Shown here: one piece after another, positions 24,533 through 32,568 of the stretch | Layout: each line of letters opens with the position of its first letter | How positions within the stretch are numbered: position 1 is the stretch's first letter | NCBI GenBank assembly: GCA_017464805.1 | Contig: JAFTYE010000012.1 | Location: forward strand, 1 to 38,160 | DNA from: Clostridia bacterium | GTDB lineage: Bacteria > Bacillota > Clostridia > Oscillospirales > CAG-272 | Reading direction: 5' to 3' | DNA: 38,160 nucleotides | Notes under the pieces: model-generated | What the model saw: the letters and a program-made list of their open reading frames with translations, nothing else | The model's database searches: none | What the model was told of the DNA's origin: nothing | Position numbers and translations under genes: made by a program

Positions 24533-24543
24533 CGATGCTTGGG

Positions 24544-26199
24544 TTATGCCTCTTTCTTCTTGACGATCAGCTTGATCACAAACAGGGTTGCGACCGTGAG
24601 GACAATGCCGAGGGGCAGGCAGATCCAAATGTTCTGCACAAAGCCCGAGATAAGGAACATCACGAAGGAGATGGCCGCCACGGTAACGGCGTAAGGCATC
24701 TGGGTGGATACATGATTGAGGTGGTTGCACTGACCGCCCGCGGAGGACATGATGGTGGTGTCCGAGATGGGGGAGCAGTGGTCGCCGCATACGGCACCGG
24801 CAAGGCATGCCGACATGCCGATGATGAGTAGCTCGGAGTCTGCGGGGAAAATGGCAGTCACGATCGGGATGAGGATACCAAAGGTGCCCCAAGAGGTGCC
24901 GGTCGCAAAGGACAGCACGCAAGCAACAAGGAAGATGATAGCGGGCAAGAGTGAGCCGAGAGCGGCGGCCGAGCCGGACATGAGATCACCCACAAAGTAC
25001 TTGGCACCGAGGATACCGGTCATATCCTTCAGACCGGTAGCAAAGGTCAGGATCAGGATAGCGGGCACCATGGCGATAAAGCCCTGGGGGACGCACTCCA
25101 TGGACTCCTTGAAGGAGATCACACCGCGGCAAATCATATAAATGATGATGAGAACAAGGGATATCAGGCCGCCCCACGGCAGGCCCACGGTAGCGTCAGT
25201 GCTGGCAAAGGCATCAATGAAGTCCTTACCACCGAGCTGATAGCCGACATATACCAAAGCGAACACACAACACACGATCAGCACCACAACGGGAACAACA
25301 AGATCGTACACGCGGCCTCTCGAGGAAGGGGTAACCTCGGCAGATTCGTTCTTCTCGCCCGAGGTGTAAAGATCGCCGTTTTCAATGGCGTTCTTCTCAT
25401 GCAGGCGCATCGGGCCGTAGTCGAAACGCATCAGTGCAAGAGCCACGACGAACACCAGCGTCAGGAGCGAGTAGAAGTTATAGGGAATGGCCTTGATGAA
25501 CAGGGTAAGACCCTCGCCCTCCGGCGCGTAGCCCGAAACGGCGGCCGCCCAGCTGGAGATCGGGGCGATCATGCAGACGGGGGCAGCAGTGGCGTCGATG
25601 ATGTAGGACAGCTTGGAGCGGGAGACACGCTTACTGTCGGTAACGGGACGCATGACCGAGCCGACGGTCAGGCAGTTGAAGTAGTCATCCACGAAGATGA
25701 GCACGCCAAGCAGGAAGGTAGCGAGGATCGCGCCCACGCGGGACTTGATATTCTTCTTTGCCCATTCGCCGAAGGCAACCGAGCCGCCTGCCTTGTTGAT
25801 CAGGGCAACGATAATACCCAGCTCGACGAGGAAGATAAAGATGCCCGCACTACCCGAAACGGCGGAGATCAGGCCGTCATTGATGATCGCATCCACCGTG
25901 CCGAACACCGAAAAATCCGAAGCGAGCAGGGCACCCGAGAGGATACCGATGAAGAGTGAGCTGTATACCTCCTTGGTGATCAGGGCAAGACCGATGGCAA
26001 TGATGGGAGGCAGCAGCGCCCAGATGGTACCGCGAACAGCGCCCTCGCCGCCGCAGGTTTCACAAACGAGCGTGCCAAGACCCTCACAGTCGGGACAGTC
26101 AACGGTGCCGTTTGCTGCATCGGTCACGCCGACGAAGATCAGGACCGCCAGGATCAACACCACCGCAACGGCAAGTGTTATCTTTTTCGATTTTGTCAT
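24544..26199 (-). CDS. NhaC-type Na+/H+ antiporter family protein with a zinc-finger-like loop
   Basis: The 551-residue membrane protein has about eleven or more hydrophobic segments and the conserved NhaC-family segments FVDDYFNCLTVGSVMRPV, DATAAPVCMIAPISSWAA and GDHCSPISDTTIMSS. It is expected to exchange Na+ for H+ or an organic acid. The odd part is right after TM1 (about residues 7-25): Cys35, Cys38, Cys46 and Cys49 in CPDC-EGLG and CETC-GGEG, two DnaJ-type CxxCxGxG repeats, predicted outside the membrane. The ATG at 26199 follows GGAGG; an in-frame TTG 12 bases upstream is unlikely. It is a single-gene unit with its own promoter and terminator. Confidence 0.88.
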   Translation of the reverse strand: MTKSKKITLAVAVVLILAVLIFVGVTDAANGTVDCPDCEGLGTLVCETCGGEGAVRGTIWALLPPIIAIGLALITKEVYSSLFIGILSGALLASDFSVFGTVDAIINDGLISAVSGSAGIFIFLVELGIIVALINKAGGSVAFGEWAKKNIKSRVGAILATFLLGVLIFVDDYFNCLTVGSVMRPVTDSKRVSRSKLSYIIDATAAPVCMIAPISSWAAAVSGYAPEGEGLTLFIKAIPYNFYSLLTLVFVVALALMRFDYGPMRLHEKNAIENGDLYTSGEKNESAEVTPSSRGRVYDLVVPVVVLIVCCVFALVYVGYQLGGKDFIDAFASTDATVGLPWGGLISLVLIIIYMICRGVISFKESMECVPQGFIAMVPAILILTFATGLKDMTGILGAKYFVGDLMSGSAAALGSLLPAIIFLVACVLSFATGTSWGTFGILIPIVTAIFPADSELLIIGMSACLAGAVCGDHCSPISDTTIMSSAGGQCNHLNHVSTQMPYAVTVAAISFVMFLISGFVQNIWICLPLGIVLTVATLFVIKLIVKKKEA

Positions 26200-26241
26200 A
26201 AAAACCTCCAAAAAATCCCTTTTGGGATTGATTTGTTCATA

Positions 26242-26270
26242 ATTATATCACACCTTGGTAAAATATGCAA
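26242..26270 (-). promoter_or_regulatory. Promoter of the NhaC-type gene
   Basis: On the minus strand TTGCAT (26270-26265), 17 bases, TATAAT (26247-26242), about 45 bases before the ATG. Confidence 0.75.
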
Positions 26271-26293
26271 CATTTTTTTACAATTTGCATAAC

Positions 26294-26326
26294 AAAAGAG
26301 GGAGACCAGACATTCTCCCTCTTTTT
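26294..26326. terminator. Terminator after the ECF S-component gene
   Basis: AAAAGAGGGAGA (26294-26305) and TCTCCCTCTTTT (26314-26325) flank an eight-base loop and lie against the stop codon of the minus-strand gene ending at 26328; on that strand TCTTTTGTTAT follows. Confidence 0.8.
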
Positions 26327-26327
26327 T

Positions 26328-26843
26328 TCAGTTCTTTTCCAACCAGCGGAGCAGGTTGATGACCACGGGTGTGAGTGCTCCGATGGCAAAATTGCCGATG
26401 GCGTGGGACAGGTCAAAGGGCAGTCCTGCCACGATCCAAGCCAGCGCGCCCTTGGCCGACAGGCCGAAGTACAATGCCTGCACGGGCGCGCACAAGCACC
26501 CGAAGACAAGGCCGAACAATCCACCCACCAACATGTAAAGAAGCGCGGGCATGGTACGGTGGGGCAACAGCATGACGATCACCCACAGAACAAGCCATAC
26601 GTACAGGTACATCAAGGTCGAGCTGACGCTAGGGTACAAAACCGCCTCGATTGCCACGAAGGCATAGATCGGCACGAGGGCGCGAAAGCGGTACACGACT
26701 GTATACGCCATCAGTAGGGTGGTAACCAGCTCCACGTTCGGCAAAAAGGCAAGCATCTCCTTGGAGATGACCAGGATCGCCGCCAGCAAAGCGTCCCGTA
26801 CCAGCGCACGCAGATCGGTACGGCGAAAGCGGCTCTTTTGCAT
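26328..26843 (-). CDS. ECF transporter S component, probably for cobalamin or a precursor
   Basis: From the ATG at 26843 the product has 171 residues and five to six hydrophobic segments, the usual size of a substrate-binding S component of an energy-coupling-factor transporter. The start is 2 bases after the stop of the lipoprotein gene, so translation is coupled; a longer frame exists but runs inside that gene. The leader carries a cobalamin riboswitch and the partner is a DUF4430 protein, a family related to B12-binding proteins, so cobalamin uptake is the best inference. No ATPase or T component is in the window; shared ECF modules encoded elsewhere are common. Confidence 0.82.
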   Translation of the reverse strand: MQKSRFRRTDLRALVRDALLAAILVISKEMLAFLPNVELVTTLLMAYTVVYRFRALVPIYAFVAIEAVLYPSVSSTLMYLYVWLVLWVIVMLLPHRTMPALLYMLVGGLFGLVFGCLCAPVQALYFGLSAKGALAWIVAGLPFDLSHAIGNFAIGALTPVVINLLRWLEKN

Positions 26844-26845
26844 GC

Positions 26846-27277
26846 TTACCAGCCCACCGTCAGGACGAAGGTATAGCTGCCGCCGTCCGTAATGGCTTGG
26901 GTATCCACGCCGTAGTTCGACATATCGGTGCCGTCGTACAGCTTCCACCATTCCTGGTTATCGTCATTTGCCACCACACCGTTTACGGTGGTGACCCAAA
27001 GGCCAAAGGAGCTTTCATCTCCGGCAATGATACCATGCGGTTCAAGCGCACCGCGCAAAAATTCCGCATCGGTGTGCACGGTATACACCGTGGCTTCGTT
27101 TGCGCCGTTCACGGCGGTGAAGGTGATGGTCTTCTCCCCTTCTCCTACCTCTTTTTCGGCGACGATGGTTGCTCCCAGGTCCGTCAGCTTCGGTGCACAG
27201 GACGTGCATGCTGCCGCAATCAGCAAAAGGACGAGAACGAGCGAAACAACCGATGTAAGTCTATTCGTTGTTTTCAT
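26846..27277 (-). CDS. DUF4430-type lipoprotein, putative corrinoid-binding
   Basis: The 143-residue protein has a lipoprotein signal peptide (hydrophobic residues of about 8-22 and a lipobox IAAAC, Cys24), then a beta-rich domain with FLRGALEPHGI and a C-terminal part with EWWKLYDGTDMSNYGVD typical of DUF4430, the fold of the beta domain of transcobalamin and intrinsic factor. AGGAG lies before the ATG at 27277. It is the first gene after the cobalamin riboswitch and is coupled to the S component. Capture of cobalamin at the cell surface is inferred from family and context. Confidence 0.83.
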   Translation of the reverse strand: MKTTNRLTSVVSLVLVLLLIAAACTSCAPKLTDLGATIVAEKEVGEGEKTITFTAVNGANEATVYTVHTDAEFLRGALEPHGIIAGDESSFGLWVTTVNGVVANDDNQEWWKLYDGTDMSNYGVDTQAITDGGSYTFVLTVGW

Positions 27278-27312
27278 AGTCTTTTCTCCTGTTATTAAAT
27301 TTTCCGTTCAAG

Positions 27313-27356
27313 TGCGCGTGTGGCATAGCCGACCGGACATCGCGGTATCACGCGCA
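27313..27356 (-). promoter_or_regulatory. Riboswitch expression-platform hairpin
   Basis: In the transcript TGCGCGTG (27356-27349) can pair with CACGCGCA (27320-27313). It lies between the aptamer and the Shine-Dalgarno at 27290-27286, without a U-tract, which points to translational rather than transcriptional control. Confidence 0.5.
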
Positions 27357-27358
27357 AA

Positions 27359-27522
27359 GGGGCAAGGTCTTCCGACTTACGGCATAGCATTCCGTCAACC
27401 TTCCCATTCACAGAACAGTGGCATCACTCCGTTTGCGGTACGGAGCGGACGGTCAGCATACAACGCCGTTCACGGCGACGGGCTCGTGCAGGTCTTACAC
27501 CTGCTTCCCTTTTCCCCGCTTG
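27359..27522 (-). ncRNA. Cobalamin riboswitch aptamer
   Basis: Reading the minus strand, AAAAGGGAAGCAGGTG, then GCCACTGT, GAATGGGAAGG and the B12-box-like AAGTCGGAAGACC occur in the order of the AdoCbl/cobalamin riboswitch. GCGGGG at the 5' side and TTGCCCC at the 3' side can close the outer stem. It precedes the DUF4430 lipoprotein and ECF S-component genes and should reduce their expression when cobalamin is plentiful. Confidence 0.93.
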
Positions 27523-27531
27523 AACAAACAC

Positions 27532-27560
27532 ATTGTAGCACAAAAAAAGGAGAAAAACAA
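27532..27560 (-). promoter_or_regulatory. Promoter of the riboswitch transcript
   Basis: TTGTTT (27560-27555), 17 bases and TACAAT (27537-27532) on the minus strand. The -35 lies inside the terminator of the upstream HAD gene. Confidence 0.55.
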
Positions 27561-27588
27561 GCAAAGATCGCCGTTTTTCTCCTTTTTT
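27543..27588 (-). terminator. Terminator of the HAD hydrolase gene
   Basis: AAAAAAGGAGAAAAAC (27543-27558) and GTTTTTCTCCTTTTTT (27573-27588) are exact complements. The second T-rich arm on the minus strand serves as U-tract, 7 bases after the stop. Confidence 0.8.
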
Positions 27589-27594
27589 GTTGAC

Positions 27595-28392
27595 TTAAAG
27601 TGCTTTGAGCGCGGCAAGCAGCTCCGCACAACTCTCGGCGGCGAAGGTTGGCTTGCGCTCGGCAGCCTCGTACTGCTCGCGCGTGGTCTCCCCGCTGAAC
27701 ACGAGCAGGGACTTACAGCCCGCGCGGATACCGCACTCGATGTCGGTGTACAGGCGGTCACCCGTAACGAGCGTCTCGGCGGGGCTGACCCCTTCCCTCT
27801 CCATAGCCAGCTCGGGCATGAGTGGCTCGGGCTTGCCGACCACCACAGGGCGGCGGCCGGTCGCGTACCACAGCATTTCGGTCACCGCGCCGCAGTCGGG
27901 TACCGAGCCGTACTCGGTGGGGCAGACGTAATCGGGATGGGTGGCAATGTAGGGGATATCCGAGCGAAGCAGGCGGGAGAGGTCGTCTAACTTCCGGAAG
28001 GTTAGCTCGGTATCAAAGCCGAGCACGACCGCGTCGATCTGTCCTTCCCGCTCATCGGTCACATCAAGGCCTGCGGCCGCAAATTCAGCTAAGAGGGACT
28101 TGGTACCGCCCACGTAGAAGCGCAGGTCGGGATGGTGGTTTTTCAGGTAATGGATGGTCGCTTGGGCGGAGGTAATGAAGTCCCCGCCGTCCGCCTCGAT
28201 GCCGAGGCGGGCGAGCTTTTTGACGTAGTCCTCGACGCTTTTGGAGGAGTTATTGGTCATGAATAGGTAACGTTTACCCTGCTCGCGGATGGTGGCAAGC
28301 AGCTCCTTTGTAAAAGGAAAAAGCTGATCCCCCAGGTACAGGGTACCGTCCATATCAAAAAGGAACAGACGAATATCGGCTACGGATAACAT
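27595..28392 (-). CDS. HAD-IIA family sugar-phosphatase (NagD-like)
   Basis: The 265-residue hydrolase has the four HAD motifs: Asp13 and Asp15 in FDMDGTLY, the Thr/Asn motif TNNSSKS near residues 46-52, a Lys in VVGKPEP near 189, and VTGDRLYTDI near 212. The capped IIA type acts on phosphorylated metabolites; specificity is unknown. It is the last gene after the ABC transporter pair on the same strand, 18 bases downstream of the permease stop, so it may be co-transcribed with it. Confidence 0.9.
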   Translation of the reverse strand: MLSVADIRLFLFDMDGTLYLGDQLFPFTKELLATIREQGKRYLFMTNNSSKSVEDYVKKLARLGIEADGGDFITSAQATIHYLKNHHPDLRFYVGGTKSLLAEFAAAGLDVTDEREGQIDAVVLGFDTELTFRKLDDLSRLLRSDIPYIATHPDYVCPTEYGSVPDCGAVTEMLWYATGRRPVVVGKPEPLMPELAMEREGVSPAETLVTGDRLYTDIECGIRAGCKSLLVFSGETTREQYEAAERKPTFAAESCAELLAALKAL

Positions 28393-28410
28393 AATACAGA
28401 CCTTTCTTCT

Positions 28411-30063
28411 TCAGAGGTTGGCAAATCGGCGTGCGCCGCCGCGGCGCAAATACGCACGCAGGCCGCAGGATGCGCCGAACAGAATAGCGCAGGGGATAAG
28501 CATACACAAAAAGGAAGGAACGCCGAGCAGGAACAAAAGGATCATGCCGACAATCTCCAGAATCTCCAATACCATCATACCCAGCATGGTGAGGAGTACC
28601 GCCGCGCCCGACTTAACGGCCGCAGCTTCATTGACCCAGTCCAGCTTTGGGAACAGAATGTTGAAGAACACGCCAAGGTAGGCGCAGAAGACGTTAGACA
28701 AGAACGGAAGCAAAAACAGCATCACACCCGAAAGAAAGTCGGGACGGATAGCGATTACCGCGAACAGCGAGGCAAGGAAATAAAAGGGGGTGGCGATCAA
28801 GATGTGCGTGTACACCTTCGCAAGGAGCGGCTTGTCGGAAGGAACGGGCATGGATTGCGTGATCCAGACGTTCTTTCCCTCCAGCGACACCGAGGGTGCG
28901 GAAATGATGACCATAGAAGCAAGGAAGCAGAGCATGCCCGCGATCAGCACGGGAAGCATTTCGGTAAGAAAAGCAAGCTCCTCCGGTGCAGTCCCCTCCA
29001 GCTCGAAAAAGCCGAGCATCTCGTCACGCTTGAAAAGCAGAATACCCGCAAGAATCGGGGCAAAGACCAGACCAAGCCCCTCATTGAGCATGTAGGCGGC
29101 ACTGCTTGTAAAGTGACGAAGCTCCTTTTTCATCAACGCCCACAGGGGGGAGCTTTGCTTGACACTCTTTTCGCGGTATTTCACGCGTACTCCGCCGCGG
29201 TTGGTGGTGACGATGCGGATGTAGCTCCTTGAAAGGAAGATCATCGTGAGGCCGCATACCGCCGCGCAAAAGACGAGGAACAAAGCACCCGATAGGATAT
29301 TGCCGCACATTGCCTGCCCCAGCCAATTAAAGACGAGTAGGTAGGGGGTGATGGCGCTTACAATGGGCATGATATCCAACGTTTCGGGGTCTATGGTCTC
29401 CATCATGCTTGAGAAGGCACCCATGCCGCCGATGTAGAGGACGAGAAACGCGACCGACAGCACAAGAGAAACGATATTCTTATGCCGCATGCGAGAGGAA
29501 ATAAGGGCAAGCAACCAGCCAAGCAGACAGGAAATTGCCAGCGACATAAGCGGAAGCAGCAAAAAGAACACGCAAAACGCAACGATCCCAAGGGGCGAGG
29601 ACACGCCCGACAAAAGATAGATCAGAAGTGCGGGAACGATGACCACCAGAGAGAGGCCGTAGTTGATGATAGCCAGCATGACCATGCGGCTGATGAGGAT
29701 CTGCGAGGGGGAAACGGGCATTGCAAGAAGCAGCTCGTTATCCTTGGCATTGTAGAGCTCAGATTGGGTGGCAAAAACCGAGCCGAATACGCAAAGCAGC
29801 ACCGTAAGGGCCGCCGCCGCGGCAAAATAGAAGGAAAGATCCTGCCCTGCCGCACGCAGGGATAGCATCAGCATAAAGAGCAGCGAGCCAAAGAGGATGG
29901 CAAAAACGACGCCCACGTACAAAAGCAAGACGGAGAGTAGGATAATAAGAAGCACAGAAGGCTTCTTGCCGACATTCTTTTTCTTGTTCGAGCGAACGGT
30001 AAACATGCCCGCAAAGAGCGCACGCAGGCGCACGGCGAGCAGGGCTCTTAACGGACTTTTCAT
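28411..30063 (-). CDS. ABC-2-type transporter permease
   Basis: From the ATG at 30063 the protein has 550 residues. A basic N-terminus (KSPLRALLAVRLRALF, later NKKKNVGKK) is followed by about twelve hydrophobic segments in two halves, split by a soluble region around residues 290-330. It resembles the large ABC-2 exporters of Clostridia. Its ATG overlaps the ATPase stop (ATGA), so the pair is translationally coupled. Substrate unknown. Confidence 0.85.
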   Translation of the reverse strand: MKSPLRALLAVRLRALFAGMFTVRSNKKKNVGKKPSVLLIILLSVLLLYVGVVFAILFGSLLFMLMLSLRAAGQDLSFYFAAAAALTVLLCVFGSVFATQSELYNAKDNELLLAMPVSPSQILISRMVMLAIINYGLSLVVIVPALLIYLLSGVSSPLGIVAFCVFFLLLPLMSLAISCLLGWLLALISSRMRHKNIVSLVLSVAFLVLYIGGMGAFSSMMETIDPETLDIMPIVSAITPYLLVFNWLGQAMCGNILSGALFLVFCAAVCGLTMIFLSRSYIRIVTTNRGGVRVKYREKSVKQSSPLWALMKKELRHFTSSAAYMLNEGLGLVFAPILAGILLFKRDEMLGFFELEGTAPEELAFLTEMLPVLIAGMLCFLASMVIISAPSVSLEGKNVWITQSMPVPSDKPLLAKVYTHILIATPFYFLASLFAVIAIRPDFLSGVMLFLLPFLSNVFCAYLGVFFNILFPKLDWVNEAAAVKSGAAVLLTMLGMMVLEILEIVGMILLFLLGVPSFLCMLIPCAILFGASCGLRAYLRRGGARRFANL

Positions 30064-30782
30064 GCGTGCGTTCCTCCGGCATCCGCCAGCTCCAGGAACA
30101 CGCTCTCCAGTGACCCGTCGCCCTTGACCTCTTCCATCGGGCCGCAGGCGACCAATTTGCCGTCCTTGATGATGGCAACCTTGTCGCACAGCTTTTCAGC
30201 GACCTCGAGCACATGGGTGGAGAAGAAGATCGCACCGCCCGCATCGCAATGCTCGCGCATCATGGTCTTTAAGAGGTGCGCCGCACGAGGATCAAGCCCA
30301 ACAAACGGCTCATCCATGATAATCAGGCGGGGAGCGTGCAGCCAGGCCGCGATGACCGCCAGCTTTTGCTTCATACCGTGGGAGTAGGCGGAGATAGGTT
30401 GAGCGAGGTCAGTCGTCAGCTCCAGCATTTCCGCCAAACGACGGATACGCTCCGCGCGCAGGTCGGCAGGCACGCTGTATATATCGGCAACAAAATGCAG
30501 GTACTTGATGCCGCTCATAAAGTCGTACAGATCAGGGTTGTCGGGGATATAGGCCATACCCTGCTTGCAGACGATCGGATTTTCGCTCATGGAAATACCG
30601 TTTATGGTGATCGAGCCCGCGTCGGGGCGCAGAATACCGCAACAAGCTTTGAGTGTGGTGGTCTTGCCCGCACCGTTGTGTCCGATAAAGCCGAAGATCT
30701 CTCCGGCTGAAATGGTCAGAGAAAGATCGTCTACCGCGCGCTTATCACCGTAAATTTTTGTTAAATGTTCGATTTTCAGCAT
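30060..30782 (-). CDS. ABC transporter ATP-binding protein
   Basis: The 240-residue ATPase carries Walker A GHNGAGKTT (residues 34-42), the signature YSHGMKQKL (about 133-141), Walker B LIIMDEPF (about 153-160) and the switch His in FFSTHVLE. This is the single-ATPase type that pairs with ABC-2 exporters (bacitracin/Na+ export-like). TAGGAGG precedes the ATG. It is the first gene of a three-gene unit with the permease and the HAD hydrolase. Confidence 0.95.
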   Translation of the reverse strand: MLKIEHLTKIYGDKRAVDDLSLTISAGEIFGFIGHNGAGKTTTLKACCGILRPDAGSITINGISMSENPIVCKQGMAYIPDNPDLYDFMSGIKYLHFVADIYSVPADLRAERIRRLAEMLELTTDLAQPISAYSHGMKQKLAVIAAWLHAPRLIIMDEPFVGLDPRAAHLLKTMMREHCDAGGAIFFSTHVLEVAEKLCDKVAIIKDGKLVACGPMEEVKGDGSLESVFLELADAGGTHA

Positions 30783-30811
30783 ATAGGCCTCCTAAAGAAC
30801 CGATTTTTATC

Positions 30812-30840
30812 ATTTTATCACAACTGTGTGCGAAAAACAA
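30812..30840 (-). promoter_or_regulatory. Promoter of the ABC transporter operon
   Basis: On the minus strand TTGTTT (30840-30835), 17 bases and TAAAAT (30817-30812), about 30 bases before the ATG. Confidence 0.55.
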
Positions 30841-30843
30841 GAC

Positions 30844-30871
30844 ATATTATTGTTTTTTTACACCTACATCG
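30844..30871 (+). promoter_or_regulatory. Candidate sigma-E-type sporulation promoter for cotJABC
   Basis: ATATT (30844-30848) and CTACATCG (30864-30871), 15 bases apart, resemble sigma-E -35 and -10 elements. The cotJ operon of Bacillus subtilis is sigma-E controlled. No good sigma-A promoter is seen in this gap. Confidence 0.45.
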
Positions 30872-30940
30872 TCTCACCCTCATTTTCCTGTTCCCATATA
30901 CTGACTAACGGATGCAAAAGGCATCGAAAGGAGTAAACCG

Positions 30941-31189
30941 ATGAACAAATATCAACGCACCTATGCCTGTGGGGCAGAGGATTTGCGATGCCGCAGTGCC
31001 ATGCGGGAGCGCGCTATCGCCGAGGCGAAAAGCGAAGCCGCCTCTACCGATTGCGGCATGACCCTTGCCATGGCATACGTGAGGAGCCAACCGTTTGAGA
31101 ATATCTATTCCGCCGAGGATGGCTTTGGCCGCGGTACCATCTTTGCCGATCTCGATAAGCCCTATGAAGGGGGGTGCCGCACGTGTTAA
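30941..31189 (+). CDS. cotJA: Spore coat-associated protein CotJA
   Basis: The 82-residue protein carries the CotJA core: LAMAYVRSQPFENIYSAEDG followed by RGTIFADLDKPYEG. The N-terminus is charged and the C-terminus has two cysteines. GAAAGGAG lies before the ATG. It opens the three-gene cotJ operon, whose products are found in the inner spore coat, and overlaps cotJB by 7 bases if the GTG start of the latter is right. Confidence 0.9.
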   Translation: MNKYQRTYACGAEDLRCRSAMRERAIAEAKSEAASTDCGMTLAMAYVRSQPFENIYSAEDGFGRGTIFADLDKPYEGGCRTC

Positions 31190-31449
31190 GGGATAACTAC
31201 CGACAGAATATGGAGCCGGAGGACGAAATGGCGGCCGTGCGTTTTGCACTGATCGATCTTGGGCTGTACCTGGACACCCATCCCGACAATCGCGACGCGC
31301 TTCGCCTTTTCTCGGAATACCGCGATCGCCTGGCGACGCTGGAGCGTCGCCACACAAGCACCGTGGGTCCCCTGACCATGGGGGACGTAACGGGCAAAAA
31401 CGGCTGGACCTGGGGCGAGGGCCCCATGCCCTTTGAGGGAGGTTTTTAA
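31183..31449 (+). CDS. cotJB: Spore coat protein CotJB
   Basis: From a GTG at 31183 the product has 88 residues: MLRDNYRQNM, then AVRFALIDLGLYLDTHPDNR, the diagnostic part of CotJB, and a Trp/Gly-rich end (GKNGWTWGEGPMPFEGGF). The GTG at 31183 is chosen over 31174 because GGGGGG lies about 8 bases upstream. It sits between cotJA and cotJC, 2 bases before the latter's ATG. Confidence 0.88.
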   Translation: MLRDNYRQNMEPEDEMAAVRFALIDLGLYLDTHPDNRDALRLFSEYRDRLATLERRHTSTVGPLTMGDVTGKNGWTWGEGPMPFEGGF

Positions 31450-31451
31450 GT

Positions 31452-32054
31452 ATGTGGCAATATCTAAAGCAGCTGGAATATCCCGTGCGCATTAAAAAGC
31501 CCGACGCGCGCGCCGCGAAGGTGATCCTGTCGCAATACGGCGGCCCGAACGGAGAGATCGGTGCCTCGCTCCGCTATCTGTCGCAAAAGTACGCCATGCC
31601 CGACCCCCGCGTGGCAGGCCTTCTCAACGACATCGGCACGGAGGAGCTGGCCCACATGGAGATCGTTGGCACGATCGTGCGTCAGCTGACGCGCAACCTA
31701 ACGGTCGAGCAGCTGAAGGAGGGCGGCTTTGACGCCTACTTCACCGACCACACCATCGGCATCTTCCCCGTCAATGCCTCGGGCATGACCTTTGACGCTG
31801 CTTATTTCCAGTCGCTCGGTGATCCCCTCGCCGACCTCTCCGAGGACATGGGGGCAGAGCAAAAGGCGCGCGTGACCTACGACAACATCTTGAAGCTCAT
31901 CGACGATCCCGATGTATGCGACCCCATCCGCTTCCTGCGTGAGCGCGAGATCGTACACTTCCAACGTTTCGGTGAGGCGATGGGCATGGTACGCGACAAG
32001 CTGAACGAAAAGAACTTCTACGCCTTCAACCCCGCTTTTAATCCGAAGAAATAA
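31452..32054 (+). CDS. cotJC: CotJC, manganese-catalase-family spore coat protein
   Basis: The 200-residue protein has the ferritin-like four-helix fold of Mn catalases. Metal-ligand candidates are Glu35 in NGEIGASLRY, Glu66 and His69 in EELAHMEI, a Glu in GAEQKARVTYDN and Glu/His in REREIVHFQRFGE. It may protect the spore from peroxide and is assembled in the inner coat with CotJA. It ends the operon, before a strong terminator. Confidence 0.94.
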   Translation: MWQYLKQLEYPVRIKKPDARAAKVILSQYGGPNGEIGASLRYLSQKYAMPDPRVAGLLNDIGTEELAHMEIVGTIVRQLTRNLTVEQLKEGGFDAYFTDHTIGIFPVNASGMTFDAAYFQSLGDPLADLSEDMGAEQKARVTYDNILKLIDDPDVCDPIRFLREREIVHFQRFGEAMGMVRDKLNEKNFYAFNPAFNPKK

Positions 32055-32057
32055 GCA

Positions 32058-32098
32058 TTTCCCCGTGGGTACGCCCACGGGGAAATTTTTTAATTTTT
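32058..32098 (+). terminator. Terminator of the cotJ operon
   Basis: TTTCCCCGTGGG, TACG loop, CCCACGGGGAAA (32058-32085), then TTTTTTAATTTTTT. Confidence 0.92.
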
Positions 32099-32108
32099 TG
32101 AAAACCTA

Positions 32109-32137
32109 TTGACAAGCGGTTTGGATTCTGATAGAAT
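32109..32137 (+). promoter_or_regulatory. Promoter of perR-rbr
   Basis: TTGACA (32109-32114), 17 bases and TAGAAT (32132-32137). Confidence 0.85.
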
Positions 32138-32156
32138 GAATTTAGAATGATTCTAA
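32125..32156 (+). promoter_or_regulatory. PerR boxes over the -10 and transcription start
   Basis: TTAGAATGATTCTAA (32142-32156) is a perfect dyad that matches 13 of 15 positions of the B. subtilis PerR box TTATAATNATTATAA. A second dyad, ATTCT-GAT-AGAAT (32125-32137), covers the -10. Autorepression relieved by peroxide is expected. Confidence 0.82.
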
Positions 32157-32175
32157 TTTTTGAAAAAGAGGCTGT

Positions 32176-32538
32176 ATGACAAAGAAGAAAGCACTTCTGC
32201 TTGATCTTGTCCGTGAGAAGCCGGTGCACCTGACTGCCGAGCAGATCTTTCTTTTGGCGAAGGAGCGGTCCCCCGGCATCTCCATGGCGACGGTCTACAA
32301 CAACCTCGGGGCACTTTCGCATGAGGGGTTGATCCGCCGCGTGCATATCGACGGGCAAGCAGACCGATACGATCGCACCGTCGAGCCGCACGAGCATTTT
32401 ATATGCGACGAATGCGGCGAGATTCGGGATATTTTCTTTCACGGCTTTACCGAGGAGCTCGCCAAGCGTTTGGGCGAACGGATCTCCTCGTACGAGCTGA
32501 ACGTCCGCGGCGTGTGTGCCGCCTGCCAACGATCCTAA
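32176..32538 (+). CDS. perR: Peroxide-responsive Fur-family repressor PerR
   Basis: At 120 residues it is shorter at the N-terminus than B. subtilis PerR (145). The winged helix includes ISMATVYNNL. The regulatory metal ligands of PerR are all present: His18, Asp66, His72, His74 and Asp85 align with His37, Asp85, His91, His93 and Asp104. The Asp at 66, where Fur proteins have Glu, favours PerR. Cys77/Cys80 and Cys114/Cys117 form the structural zinc site. GAGG precedes the ATG. It is followed by rubrerythrin and preceded by PerR boxes. Confidence 0.9.
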   Translation: MTKKKALLLDLVREKPVHLTAEQIFLLAKERSPGISMATVYNNLGALSHEGLIRRVHIDGQADRYDRTVEPHEHFICDECGEIRDIFFHGFTEELAKRLGERISSYELNVRGVCAACQRS

Positions 32539-32568
32539 AAATAATATTTACATAAAAGGAGAACAACC

